DNA of 8,167 nucleotides, from assembly GCA_017462445.1 (NCBI GenBank), contig JAFTRB010000187.1:1-8167 (forward strand), given 5' to 3'. The position numbers and the translations under genes were made by a program. How positions within the stretch are numbered: position 1 is the stretch's first letter; every line of letters starts with the position of its first letter. Below are positions 1 to 6,602 of the stretch, one piece after another. The notes beneath the pieces were generated by a model. That model made no database searches. It saw only the letters and a list, made by a program, of their open reading frames with translations, and was not told the DNA's origin. Origin of the DNA: Clostridia bacterium. Its GTDB lineage: Bacteria > Bacillota_A > Clostridia > Oscillospirales > CAG-272.

Positions 1-717
1 AGCTTTGTCTTTGGCGGAATACTCCGCGCTACGGTTGTATCCATTGTTGAGGGTGGCAATCGCAGGGTGCGCTTTGAGTACGATACAGAGCGCTTTTCCT
101 CCATTTACGAGGTGCTTGACATTGTCGGCAATATGCCGCTTCCTCCCTACATAACCAAAAAGCTTGAGAACCGCAACGATTACCAGACCGTTTATGCCAA
201 GGAGGAGGGCTCTGCGGCTGCGCCTACTGCCGGACTGCATTTTACAAACGAGCTTATCGAACGCATTAAGGCGAAGGGGGTAGGCTATGGCGAGGTAACT
301 CTCCATGTCGGGCTTGGTACCTTCCGCCCGGTAAAGGTGGATAACATCGAGGAGCATCTTATGCACAGAGAGTTCTTCCATATAAGCGACGAGGTTGCCG
401 CCGAGATAAATGAAAGAAGGGCAAGGGGCGGAAGAATTATCGCGGTTGGCACCACCTCCGCCCGTGTGCTTGAGAGCGTTTCCACCTCGGACGGTATAGT
501 ACACCCGATAAGCGGAGAAACATCGATCTTCATTTACCCGGGCTACACCTTCAAGGCGACGGATGCCCTGATTACAAACTTCCACCTGCCCGAAAGCACT
601 CTGATAATGCTGGTTAGCGCACTTGCAGGCAAGGAAAATGTGATGCAGGCATACAAGGCAGCTGTCGAGGAGAAGTATAGGTTTTTCTCCTTCGGCGATA
701 GTATGTTCATCCAATAA
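1..717 (+). CDS. queA: S-adenosylmethionine:tRNA ribosyltransferase-isomerase, 3' part (5' end outside window)
   Basis: QueA transfers and isomerises the ribosyl part of S-adenosylmethionine onto 7-aminomethyl-7-deazaguanine at the wobble position of GUN-anticodon tRNAs, giving epoxyqueuosine in the cytoplasm. The frame is open from the first base of the window (it reads [13 protein letters not shown] upstream of the GTG at 67), so the gene is cut by the window edge. About 238 codons are present of the roughly 340 usual for the family. Family-typical blocks are visible: [79 protein letters not shown] and, at the C-terminus, [10 protein letters not shown]. The C-terminus is therefore complete, with a TAA stop. 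No intact GC-hairpin plus T-run terminator follows directly; the hairpins downstream are listed separately. The identity rests on many conserved blocks and is secure. Confidence 0.97.
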   Translation, partial: SFVFGGILRATVVSIVEGGNRRVRFEYDTERFSSIYEVLDIVGNMPLPPYITKKLENRNDYQTVYAKEEGSAAAPTAGLHFTNELIERIKAKGVGYGEVTLHVGLGTFRPVKVDNIEEHLMHREFFHISDEVAAEINERRARGGRIIAVGTTSARVLESVSTSDGIVHPISGETSIFIYPGYTFKATDALITNFHLPESTLIMLVSALAGKENVMQAYKAAVEEKYRFFSFGDSMFIQ

Positions 718-756
718 ACCGCCAATTGCTTCGTTGTCGCTCGACTCGCTCAAATC

Positions 757-774
757 GCCGTAGGTAACTACGGC
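757..774. repeat. Perfect 7-bp hairpin with GTAA loop
   Basis: GCCGTAG at 757-763 pairs perfectly with CTACGGC at 768-774 across the four-base loop GTAA. Read as RNA on the + strand, GUAA is a GNRA-type tetraloop, which stabilises such stems. No T-run follows, so it is not a classical intrinsic terminator. It sits between two copies of CTCGCTCA. It may be the core of a palindromic repeat element or a stem of a structured RNA. Confidence 0.6.
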
Positions 775-805
775 TTCATTTCCCTCGCTCACTTACGCCT
801 CGCAC

Positions 806-834
806 TTGACAATTTCTTGAATGAACGGTAACTT
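806..834 (+). promoter_or_regulatory. Possible weak promoter (TTGACA - 17 - TAACTT)
   Basis: A perfect -35 hexamer TTGACA at 806-811 is followed, after 17 bases, by TAACTT at 829-834, which matches TATAAT at only three positions. It would transcribe toward rlmA with a leader of about 180 bases containing the inverted repeats at 852-877 and 884-908. The -10 box is poor, so this is a tentative call. TTGCCG at 932-937 with TATAAC at 957-962 (19-base spacing) is an equally weak alternative closer to the gene. Confidence 0.25.
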
Positions 835-851
835 TGTGCGAGTTCTTATAT

Positions 852-877
852 AGCATTGGCTCCGCCGGCGCAATGCT
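852..877. repeat. Perfect 7-bp inverted repeat with GC-rich loop
   Basis: AGCATTG at 852-858 pairs with CAATGCT at 871-877. The enclosed bases GCTCCGCCGGCG allow two further GC pairs (859-860 with 868-869) if G870 is bulged. No T-run follows on either strand, so terminator function is unlikely. It forms part of the same structured intergenic stretch as the hairpin at 757-774. Confidence 0.5.
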
Positions 878-883
878 GATTGT

Positions 884-908
884 ATAAAAACCACAATACC
901 GTTTTTAT
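884..908. repeat. 8-bp AT-rich inverted repeat, possible weak terminator
   Basis: ATAAAAAC at 884-891 is perfectly complementary to GTTTTTAT at 901-908 around a nine-base loop. The stem has only one GC pair, so a terminator role is doubtful. The run of A on one side and T on the other could still work weakly in either direction, or serve as a protein-binding site. Confidence 0.3.
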
Positions 909-1020
909 CATTTGCGGAATAATGCACATCTTTGCCGCTTGCAAAATGCTCAAAAATATAACAAAACAATGATGACGGTCAAAATATTTGCTCCAAAATA
1001 TAAAAAGAATGGAATTTGAA

Positions 1021-1839
1021 ATGCAATATATATGTCCGAAATGCGCAGGCCCTCTTCGGGCAGAGGAGGGGAGAGCTGTCTGCGAAAAAGGTCACTCCTT
1101 TGATAGAGCGAGACAGGGCTATTACAATCTTCTTCTCAGCTCCTCGGGCGGTGTCCACGGTGACAACAGAGATATGGTAGAGGCAAGGAGGCGCTTCCTT
1201 GACGGCGGCTTTTATTTGCCCCTTCGTACAAGGCTTGCCGAGCTTGCTCTTGACTATACCCCTTGCGGTGGCAGGCTGCTTGATGCCGGCTGTGGCGAGG
1301 GCTACTATACCGCCGAGGTGGAGAGGCTTCTCTACGAAAGAGATTCCACATCTTGGGTGCTGGCCTTTGATATTTCAAAGGAGGCGGTCAGGCATACAAC
1401 CACAAGAGCCAAAAGGCTATATACCGCCGTTGCCAGCTCCTACGCTATGCCGATAGCAGATGATAGCATTGATACTGTAATAAATGTTTTTTCTCCCCTG
1501 GCTCTCGACGAGGTCGGAAGGGTGCTTCGCTGTGGCGGACACTTCATTATGGTATACCCCGATGTTGACCACCTTTTCGGTCTTAAGAAGGCAATATACG
1601 ATACCCCGTACAGAAACAAGCCGCAGGATACTGCAATTGACGGTATGACTCTCGTTTTGGAGTCTCGGGTTGAATACGATATCACCCTTGATAAAAAGGA
1701 GGATATAAAGGCTCTGTTCGGTATGACGCCATACGCCTACCGCACCTCGAGCGAGGGACGGGCGAGGGTTGAGTCGCTTGAAAGCCTTACTACCGAAATC
1801 CGTTTTATAATAGCGGTTTATGAAAAGAATCGAAAGTGA
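1021..1839 (+). CDS. rlmA: 23S rRNA (guanine-N1) methyltransferase, RlmA/RrmA family
   Basis: RlmA-type enzymes methylate N1 of a guanine in helix 35 of 23S rRNA (G745 in Gram-negatives, G748 in Gram-positives) using S-adenosylmethionine. The 272-residue product matches the family from end to end. An N-terminal zinc site is formed by C5, C8, C21 and H25 (CPKC, then CEKGH), followed by QGYYNLL and the MVEARRRFLDGGFYLPLR segment. The SAM-binding motif I is LLDAGCGEGYYT at about residues 86-97, then FDISKEAVR, SYAMPIADDSID, and near the C-terminus FGMTPYAYR. The ATG at 1021 is chosen because it puts the first zinc cysteine at residue 5, as in E. coli RlmA. ATG 1009 and TTG 988 are in frame but have no better ribosome binding site. 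The stop overlaps a possible GTG of the next gene, so it is probably cotranscribed with yqgF and ansA. Sequence alone does not settle whether position 745 or 748 is the target. Confidence 0.93.
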   Translation: MQYICPKCAGPLRAEEGRAVCEKGHSFDRARQGYYNLLLSSSGGVHGDNRDMVEARRRFLDGGFYLPLRTRLAELALDYTPCGGRLLDAGCGEGYYTAEVERLLYERDSTSWVLAFDISKEAVRHTTTRAKRLYTAVASSYAMPIADDSIDTVINVFSPLALDEVGRVLRCGGHFIMVYPDVDHLFGLKKAIYDTPYRNKPQDTAIDGMTLVLESRVEYDITLDKKEDIKALFGMTPYAYRTSSEGRARVESLESLTTEIRFIIAVYEKNRK

Positions 1840-1841
1840 GG
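1838..1841 (+). promoter_or_regulatory. Ribosome binding site GAGG for yqgF
   Basis: GAGG at 1838-1841 overlaps the rlmA TGA stop and lies six bases before ATG 1848. This favours ATG 1848 over the GTG at 1836, which has no purine-rich site upstream. Placement on the upstream stop suggests translational coupling. Confidence 0.6.
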
Positions 1842-1847
1842 AAGAAT

Positions 1848-2285
1848 ATGGATTTTAACCACGGAAAATATCTCGGAGTCGACTACGGTGATGTTCGCAC
1901 CGGGCTTGCCGAGTGCGACCCCTCCGGACTGATTGCCAGCGGCATCGGCACTATCAAGGAAGGTGGAATGAGAAAGACCGCTATCCGCGTTGCAAAGGAG
2001 GCGGCGGACCGCTGTTGTAAGAAGATAGTTGTCGGTCTTCCCAAAAATATGGATGGCTCTTTGGGGGAGAGAACAGATGTCATTCGCGCTTTTGTTCTTC
2101 TCTTGAAGGAATATACCGATATTGAGATTGATTACTATGACGAGAGAATGACCACGATGGAGGCATACCGTTTTCTTGGAGAGACAGGCACCTACGGTAA
2201 AAAGCGCAAGGATGCGGTCGACACTCTCTCGGCGCAGATAATTTTGCAGAATTATATAGATAGGGAAAGGGCATCGGGAAGATAG
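1848..2285 (+). CDS. yqgF: YqgF/RuvX family RNase H-fold nuclease (putative Holliday junction resolvase / pre-16S rRNA nuclease)
   Basis: YqgF is a small RNase H-fold protein. E. coli YqgF is linked to 5' processing of 16S rRNA, and the family is also annotated as a Holliday junction resolvase (RuvX). The 145-residue product has the full set of family motifs: LGVDYGDVRTGLA with the first catalytic aspartate D12, VGLPKNMDGSLGERT at about 62-76, YDERMTTMEA with D98/E99, and KDAVDTLSAQIILQNYID with D122/D125. Length is typical (about 140). The start at ATG 1848 is supported by GAGG six bases upstream; an alternative GTG at 1836 would add four residues and overlap the rlmA stop as GTGA. It lies between rlmA and ansA in a tight run, seven bases before ansA. 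Next to an rRNA methyltransferase, the rRNA-processing role is attractive, but that is inference. Confidence 0.94.
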   Translation: MDFNHGKYLGVDYGDVRTGLAECDPSGLIASGIGTIKEGGMRKTAIRVAKEAADRCCKKIVVGLPKNMDGSLGERTDVIRAFVLLLKEYTDIEIDYYDERMTTMEAYRFLGETGTYGKKRKDAVDTLSAQIILQNYIDRERASGR

Positions 2286-2292
2286 CAGCCTG

Positions 2293-3339
2293 ATGAATAA
2301 AGCAATGAAGGAAACGGCAGAAACAAAGACCAAAAGGGTGCTGATAATTAACACGGGTGGCACCATTGGAATGAAAAATACAGAAAAGGGCTACACACCC
2401 GTCCCGGGCTTTTTGCGTGAGGCAATGTCGCAGATTGCCGATATGCACCGCGAGGATTTTCCCATCTGGGAGCTTTATGAAATGTCACCGCTTCTCGACT
2501 CCTCCAATATGAGCGTCGAGGAATGGAACGCGATAGCGAGAGTTATATATGATAACTATTCCTGCTATGACGGCTTTGTTGTCCTCCACGGAACCGATAC
2601 AATGGCATACACAGCCTCCGCGCTTTCTTTTATCCTTGGAGGGCTGAATAAGCCAATCGTTCTCACAGGCTCGCAGATTCCTTTGTCGGAAATTCGCTCT
2701 GACGGTCGTGATAATCTGATAACCTCGGTGCTGATCGCCGCCCAAGGTGTTGCCAAGGAGGTGTGCCTTTACTTCAGCGGTAGACTTCTGCGTGGCAATA
2801 GGGCAATGAAGATGAGCGCGGATCAGCTCGTAGCATTCGATTCTCCGAATTATCCGCATTTGGCTGAGGTTGGAATATCGATAAAATACAACACGGGCGC
2901 TCTGTTACAGCCAAAGCCCAAAGCCGTGATAAGCTACAGACCCTTTGCCAACGTTCCAATCGGTGTCCTTAAAATCTTTCCCGGTATGCAATTCGGACTC
3001 TTTGAGGAGATAATGACCGAGAAGCTTTCCGGAATAGTCCTTGAGACCTTTGGCGCGGGAAATATCCCAATGGGTGGCGGAGATCTTCTGCCGATTATAA
3101 AAAAGGCTTTTGGCGCAGGCTCGGTCATAACTGTCTGCTCCCAGTGCCCGGGCGGAACGGTGTCACTCGGTGCATACGAAACCAGCTCCAAGCTGAAAAG
3201 CGCGGGCGCCGTCAGCGGAATGGATATGACGACCGAGGCGGCGGTAGCCAAACTGTACCACCTGTTCAGCGAGGGGCTGACAAAGGGGCAGATCAAGCGC
3301 TTGATGGAAAAGGACCTCGCGGGCGAGCTGTCAAACTAA
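2293..3339 (+). CDS. ansA: Type I (cytoplasmic) L-asparaginase
   Basis: This enzyme hydrolyses L-asparagine to L-aspartate and ammonia. The 348-residue product starts with a short charged stretch and has no signal peptide, which fits the cytoplasmic type I form of about 335-350 residues. The first active-site loop is NTGGTIGM, with nucleophile candidate T24 or T21. The second is VVLHGTDTMAYTAS, with T101/D102. The conserved lysine follows in RGNRAMK (K173). TGSQIPLSEIRSDGRDNL (125-142) and, near the end, CPGGTVSLGAYE and GMDMTTEAAVAKL are also typical of the family. The ATG at 2293 lies seven bases after the yqgF stop; GGGAAG at 2279-2284 is too close, and the site is otherwise weak, so reinitiation or coupling is likely. 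ATG 2305 is an alternative start. The gene ends the rlmA-yqgF-ansA run, with a strong terminator downstream. Confidence 0.95.
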   Translation: MNKAMKETAETKTKRVLIINTGGTIGMKNTEKGYTPVPGFLREAMSQIADMHREDFPIWELYEMSPLLDSSNMSVEEWNAIARVIYDNYSCYDGFVVLHGTDTMAYTASALSFILGGLNKPIVLTGSQIPLSEIRSDGRDNLITSVLIAAQGVAKEVCLYFSGRLLRGNRAMKMSADQLVAFDSPNYPHLAEVGISIKYNTGALLQPKPKAVISYRPFANVPIGVLKIFPGMQFGLFEEIMTEKLSGIVLETFGAGNIPMGGGDLLPIIKKAFGAGSVITVCSQCPGGTVSLGAYETSSKLKSAGAVSGMDMTTEAAVAKLYHLFSEGLTKGQIKRLMEKDLAGELSN

Positions 3340-3399
3340 AACTTGACACGCCCTGCCTCCTTTACCTGCCTTTATCGTTAAATGGGAACAAATATTTAC

Positions 3400-3443
3400 A
3401 TCCTGACATCAGACTTCAATGCTGTCAGGATTTTCTTTTTTTA
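3400..3443 (+). terminator. Intrinsic terminator after ansA
   Basis: ATCCTGACA at 3400-3408 pairs perfectly with TGTCAGGAT at 3423-3431 (nine base pairs, 14-base loop). It is followed directly by a T-rich tract (TTTTCTTTTTTTATT). This is a good Rho-independent terminator closing the rlmA-yqgF-ansA transcript about 60 bases after the ansA stop. It isolates the downstream lyase gene transcriptionally. Confidence 0.88.
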
Positions 3444-3510
3444 TTCGTTTTTCTTAATTCGTATTGTAAAACCCTAGTTCAAAAAAAGCGGTGTCCAGGC
3501 AATCTTCCTC

Positions 3511-3539
3511 TTGACAATCACCTTTTATTGTAATATAAT
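3511..3539 (+). promoter_or_regulatory. Consensus sigma-A promoter for the lyase gene
   Basis: TTGACA at 3511-3516 and TATAAT at 3534-3539 are both perfect consensus hexamers, with the optimal 17-base spacer. Transcription would start near 3546, giving a leader of about 30 bases before ATG 3578. This is by far the best promoter in the window, and it sits right after a terminator. It implies strong intrinsic expression of the lyase, and perhaps of thiI, unless repressed. Confidence 0.88.
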
Positions 3540-3545
3540 TATATT
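3532..3545. promoter_or_regulatory. 14-base palindrome covering the -10 box, possible operator
   Basis: AATATAATTATATT reads the same on both strands over 14 bases and contains the whole -10 hexamer and the likely start region. A repressor bound here would block the promoter. AT-only sequence makes chance palindromy more likely, so the operator role is speculative. Confidence 0.3.
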
Positions 3546-3565
3546 GTGAAAATATTTTATAGCCC

Positions 3566-3571
3566 GGGAGG
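3566..3571 (+). promoter_or_regulatory. Strong ribosome binding site GGGAGG
   Basis: GGGAGG at 3566-3571 lies six bases before ATG 3578. It is the strongest Shine-Dalgarno match in the window and fixes the start of the lyase gene just before a signal peptide. Confidence 0.85.
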
Positions 3572-3577
3572 TTCTGT

Positions 3578-6500
3578 ATGACAAGGAAAAACAGTTGGCA
3601 GTCGAGGCTGCTTTCTTTGGCGCTTTCGCTTTGTATAGTTATTTTGCTCGCTGTTTCGACTCTTTTATATATGGGTATTGAGGTTGGCGCTGCAACTAGC
3701 AATTACGGAAGTGAGCTTTGGCTGCTTCACGGCTCGGAATACGCCTTAATAAAAGGAGTCAAGACAAAAATCAATAACGACAGCACCGCCTCCTCCTATA
3801 ATCTTGATGTGGAGGGCAGCGGTGATACCGCCTACATTCCAATATCCGCTGTTTGCAAATATACGGGAGCATCCTGGAGCAAGGACGGTAGCTCCGTCAC
3901 AATTAAGAAAGCTGACGGTTCAACTGCAACCCTTACCGTGGGCAGCTCGGAGTGGAGCGGCGGCGTATTCTACTGGCCTGTCGTCTATACCGACGGTGAG
4001 CCCTATATTACTATCCTTTCGGTCGGTGATATCTTCGGCACGAAATCCTACTACGATTCCGAGCTTGGGCTTGTTATCCTTTCTACCTCCACGATCAATA
4101 CGAAGGAGCTGACTCTCAAGAACAAGCTTGATGTTCTTGGCGGAATCCTCTTTGAGCGCCCAAGCGGCGAAACAATTTACAGTGATATGGTTGCTCACTC
4201 GGGAGAGAATACTCACCCACGATTGATGGCGACGCAACAGACCTTTGACGATCTTCGCTCGATTTATGAGAATGAATTCGGTGAAAATGACTTCTGCGCC
4301 GACATTTATGCGCAGATAGCCAAGGCTGAAGGGTATTTTAACGGAATGTTTACCCTTCACCCCTCCGGAGTTGTAGCCTGGACAAGCCCGAAGTCGCAGG
4401 AATTGGTAAGGCAGCCCCACTATCTTTATGACGAAAACGGAAACCGTCTTGTCGGCGTCAAGGAATACACCTATACCGACGAAAACGGTGAGGAGATAAC
4501 TCTTACCCTCGACCCTGTTAAGACCTCTGGTCTTGGCGATGGCTATGACTATGGCGGAAGATCTTATGTCGACAAGCAAACGACAAAGCTCAAGTCCTTT
4601 GCCTTTGCCTGGCAGATGACGGGCGAAAAGAAGTATGCCGACGCCTTCTATCTTCTTGCCATTGAGCTTGGAAAATGGGAGCACTGGGGCGAGGGCCACT
4701 TCCTTAATGTTGCCGACGGCGCTGTTGAGTTCGCCCTCGGTCTTGACTGGATCTATCACGCCTTTGACGATAGCCCCACCAAGCGTGATGAGATGGCAAA
4801 AATTCTCTATGAAAAGGGATTGATGAAGGGCTATTATTCCATCAAGTATGACGGCAAGAGCGGCAGTTATGTCAGCAGCAACGGCTATCTCTCGGTTTCC
4901 AATAAGGCCGGCTCCACCGCCTGGCGCACAATGAACCGTGATAACAACTGGCAGACCGTCTGCGGCTCGGGAATGACGGTTTCCGCGCTCTATCTTATGG
5001 ATTATCCCGAGTACCGTGCTAACGCGCAGTATGTCGTAACCAACTATACCAAGGCGCTCGAGAAGTGCCTCCATCAGTACGCGCCCGATGGCGCATATAT
5101 CGAGTCTCCGGGCTACTGGGGCTACGGTACAAACACCCTGATGGTTACTCTTTCCTCGCTTGAGAGCGCTTGCGGCAAGACCTACGGCTATCTTGACATA
5201 ATCGGGCTTCGCGACAGCTACTACTTTGTAGCCGGCATTGCCGATTCCGATATTACGATGTGGAACTATCATGATTCCAGCGAGGGAATGGTCAGCGGCA
5301 CCTCCTTCTACTATGCGGCGAGAGCCTATGACGATGCCGGTATTGCTGCTTACCGCGACAAGGCGATAAAGGACAAGCATTTGAATCTTTCCATTTTCGA
5401 TATACTCTTCTATGATCCCAGCCTCTCCGAGGGGGCGGAGGAGCTTCCCTTGGACTATAACTTCCTTGGCATCGATACCGCCACCTTCCGTTCCTCCTGG
5501 AATTCGGGATCGATCTTTACCGGACTTCATACAGGCCCCAATCACACCACCCACGGTGATATGGATTGCGGCAACTTTATCCTGTCTATGGGCGGAGTTC
5601 GCTGGGTTCGTGATCCGGGCGCGGAGAACTATAATGTGAACGGCTTCTGGAACTCGGGAGAGAATGGCAAGCGCTACAAGCTTTATGCCAAGAGCCTTGA
5701 GGGGCACAGCACGGTAATGATCCGCAATAACACCTCCATTCCGCGAGGGCAGTTCTACACCACCTCCTCCACCGACTATGCCACCATCGATTCCTTCTAT
5801 TCGGATGCGCTCGGCGGCTATGCGGTAACGAACATGACCAAGGAGTATGGCTCCACCTGCTCCTCGGGCTATCGCGGTGTCCTTCTTACAAACTCCCGTT
5901 CTACCGTCGTCCTTCAGGATGAGATATCCTTCTCCTCTCCCACCGATTTGTCGGTTGTACTGAATATGGCGGAGAATCCCAGGATATCCGAGGATGGCAG
6001 AACTATCATCAACCAGACCTATAATACTCCCACAAAGGAGAAGGTGGTTTTAAGAGTCACCCTCCTTTCGGATAACGAGAACATCCGCTTCCGCAAGATG
6101 GGCGCCTACGAAACGGTATATTCCACCACCTATACCAATACCGGAAATGGCGACCCGTTGGCGCTTGATCCGCTCCAGAGAGTGGTAATCGAGGCAAACG
6201 GAGTTACAGAGTACAAGGCTGCGCTCGTTTTTGAGATTATCAGGCATACCGATGAGGTAGTCGGCTACTCCTTCACATCTATGAATGACTGGGCGACCTC
6301 TGACGACGAGTGGGTAAAGGAAGCAAATAAGGACATCGACTATAACGATACCCCCACAGCCACATACAGATACAAGCTCAGCGACTTTGTCAGGGCAAAC
6401 AATCGCCTTCTGGCTGCGGGAGATGATCTTTCCGAGATAGGAAAAATACTCCGCGAGACATATATTTACACCACCAGCTATAACAGAGCAGACCTCCGCA

Positions 6501-6601
6501 CTCGTGAGGAGGCGGATAAGTATCTGGAGGCTGTGCTGGAATACAATTTGAAGATCAGAGAGGTAAACCAGGCATTCAAGAGTCTATGCCTTGGAGTTTA
6601 A
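3578..6601 (+). CDS. Secreted heparinase II/III-like polysaccharide lyase with N-terminal copper-amine-oxidase-N-like domain
   Basis: The 1007-residue product appears to be an exported lyase that would cleave uronic-acid polysaccharides by beta-elimination; the substrate is unknown. Residues 1-39 are a signal peptide: basic TRK and R10, then a hydrophobic core, with likely cleavage after VGA or VGAA. There is no proper lipobox. Residues about 47-170 resemble the copper amine oxidase N-terminal module (YIPISAVCKYTGASW; DGEPYITI), a surface or wall-associated fold. From P214 an alpha/alpha-toroid lyase domain follows: HWGEGHFLNVADG (369-381), NRDNNW (453-458, candidate Asn), and ESPGYWGYGT with candidate Tyr at Y513 or Y516. 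Then comes a beta-sandwich half with HTTHGDMDCGNF (H656, H659), VRWVRDPGAENY, and LYAKSLEGHSTVMI. The last roughly 70 residues are probably helical. No LPXTG, SLH or dockerin is seen. Fold and family are well supported; the PL family (12/15/17/21-like) and the substrate are not. Confidence 0.85.
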   Translation: MTRKNSWQSRLLSLALSLCIVILLAVSTLLYMGIEVGAATSNYGSELWLLHGSEYALIKGVKTKINNDSTASSYNLDVEGSGDTAYIPISAVCKYTGASWSKDGSSVTIKKADGSTATLTVGSSEWSGGVFYWPVVYTDGEPYITILSVGDIFGTKSYYDSELGLVILSTSTINTKELTLKNKLDVLGGILFERPSGETIYSDMVAHSGENTHPRLMATQQTFDDLRSIYENEFGENDFCADIYAQIAKAEGYFNGMFTLHPSGVVAWTSPKSQELVRQPHYLYDENGNRLVGVKEYTYTDENGEEITLTLDPVKTSGLGDGYDYGGRSYVDKQTTKLKSFAFAWQMTGEKKYADAFYLLAIELGKWEHWGEGHFLNVADGAVEFALGLDWIYHAFDDSPTKRDEMAKILYEKGLMKGYYSIKYDGKSGSYVSSNGYLSVSNKAGSTAWRTMNRDNNWQTVCGSGMTVSALYLMDYPEYRANAQYVVTNYTKALEKCLHQYAPDGAYIESPGYWGYGTNTLMVTLSSLESACGKTYGYLDIIGLRDSYYFVAGIADSDITMWNYHDSSEGMVSGTSFYYAARAYDDAGIAAYRDKAIKDKHLNLSIFDILFYDPSLSEGAEELPLDYNFLGIDTATFRSSWNSGSIFTGLHTGPNHTTHGDMDCGNFILSMGGVRWVRDPGAENYNVNGFWNSGENGKRYKLYAKSLEGHSTVMIRNNTSIPRGQFYTTSSTDYATIDSFYSDALGGYAVTNMTKEYGSTCSSGYRGVLLTNSRSTVVLQDEISFSSPTDLSVVLNMAENPRISEDGRTIINQTYNTPTKEKVVLRVTLLSDNENIRFRKMGAYETVYSTTYTNTGNGDPLALDPLQRVVIEANGVTEYKAALVFEIIRHTDEVVGYSFTSMNDWATSDDEWVKEANKDIDYNDTPTATYRYKLSDFVRANNRLLAAGDDLSEIGKILRETYIYTTSYNRADLRTREEADKYLEAVLEYNLKIREVNQAFKSLCLGV
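6593..6596 (+). promoter_or_regulatory. thiI ribosome binding site inside the lyase 3' end
   Basis: GGAG at 6593-6596 lies in the last codons of the lyase gene, six bases before ATG 6603. It selects ATG 6603 over the in-frame TTG at 6591. Ribosomes finishing the lyase would pass directly over it, so translation of the two genes may be coupled. Confidence 0.65.
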
Positions 6602-6602
6602 T

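Larger units (their letters stand above)
718..1020. other. Non-coding intergenic region rich in inverted repeats
   Basis: No convincing gene is seen in these roughly 300 bases between queA and rlmA; the only small ATG frame, at 822, stops after ten codons. The first half (about 720-880) is rich in CG and CTC and contains several perfect inverted repeats plus the direct repeat CTCGCTCA at 745-752 and 784-791, which flanks the hairpin at 757-774. The second half (about 880-1020) is AT-rich, with a further inverted repeat at 884-908 and a small palindrome TGACGGTCA at 973-981. The contrast in composition and the symmetric layout resemble a dispersed intergenic palindromic element or a structured RNA. 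Only one copy lies in this window, so dispersal cannot be judged here. Confidence 0.5.

Noticed and set aside
988..1020. Upstream TTG or ATG starts for rlmA (988, 1009)
   Set aside because: They add residues before the zinc motif that E. coli RlmA does not have, and none has a better ribosome binding site than ATG 1021.
718..1020. CRISPR array or tRNA in the structured intergenic region
   Set aside because: The inverted repeats are all different and there are no regularly spaced direct repeats beyond one pair of 8-mers; no cloverleaf with a T-loop GTTCGA-type motif can be drawn.
1818..2366. A 182-codon minus-strand open frame across yqgF
   Set aside because: It is antisense to a well-supported yqgF and the start of ansA, spans a gene boundary, and has no family motif.
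3329..3348. Six-base inverted repeat TGTCAA/TTGACA around the ansA stop, with a TTGACA resembling a -35 box
   Set aside because: The stem is short, no T-run follows, and there is no acceptable -10 box at suitable spacing. The strong terminator and promoter further downstream explain the region.
3144..3533. A 129-codon + strand frame overlapping the end of ansA and the terminator
   Set aside because: It runs out of frame through conserved ansA sequence and then through the terminator hairpin and T-run; the product shows no motif.
3578..3640. Possible lipoprotein signal on the lyase (C19 in the hydrophobic core)
   Set aside because: The residues before C19 (LSL) do not fit a lipobox, which needs a small residue just before the cysteine; an ordinary signal peptide ending near VGAA fits better.
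3920..5707. A 595-codon open frame on the minus strand, antisense to the lyase gene
   Set aside because: Its product is a low-complexity mix of I, V, G, A and R with no recognisable motif, signal peptide or ribosome binding site. The + strand frame has clear lyase motifs throughout, so this is a codon-bias shadow.
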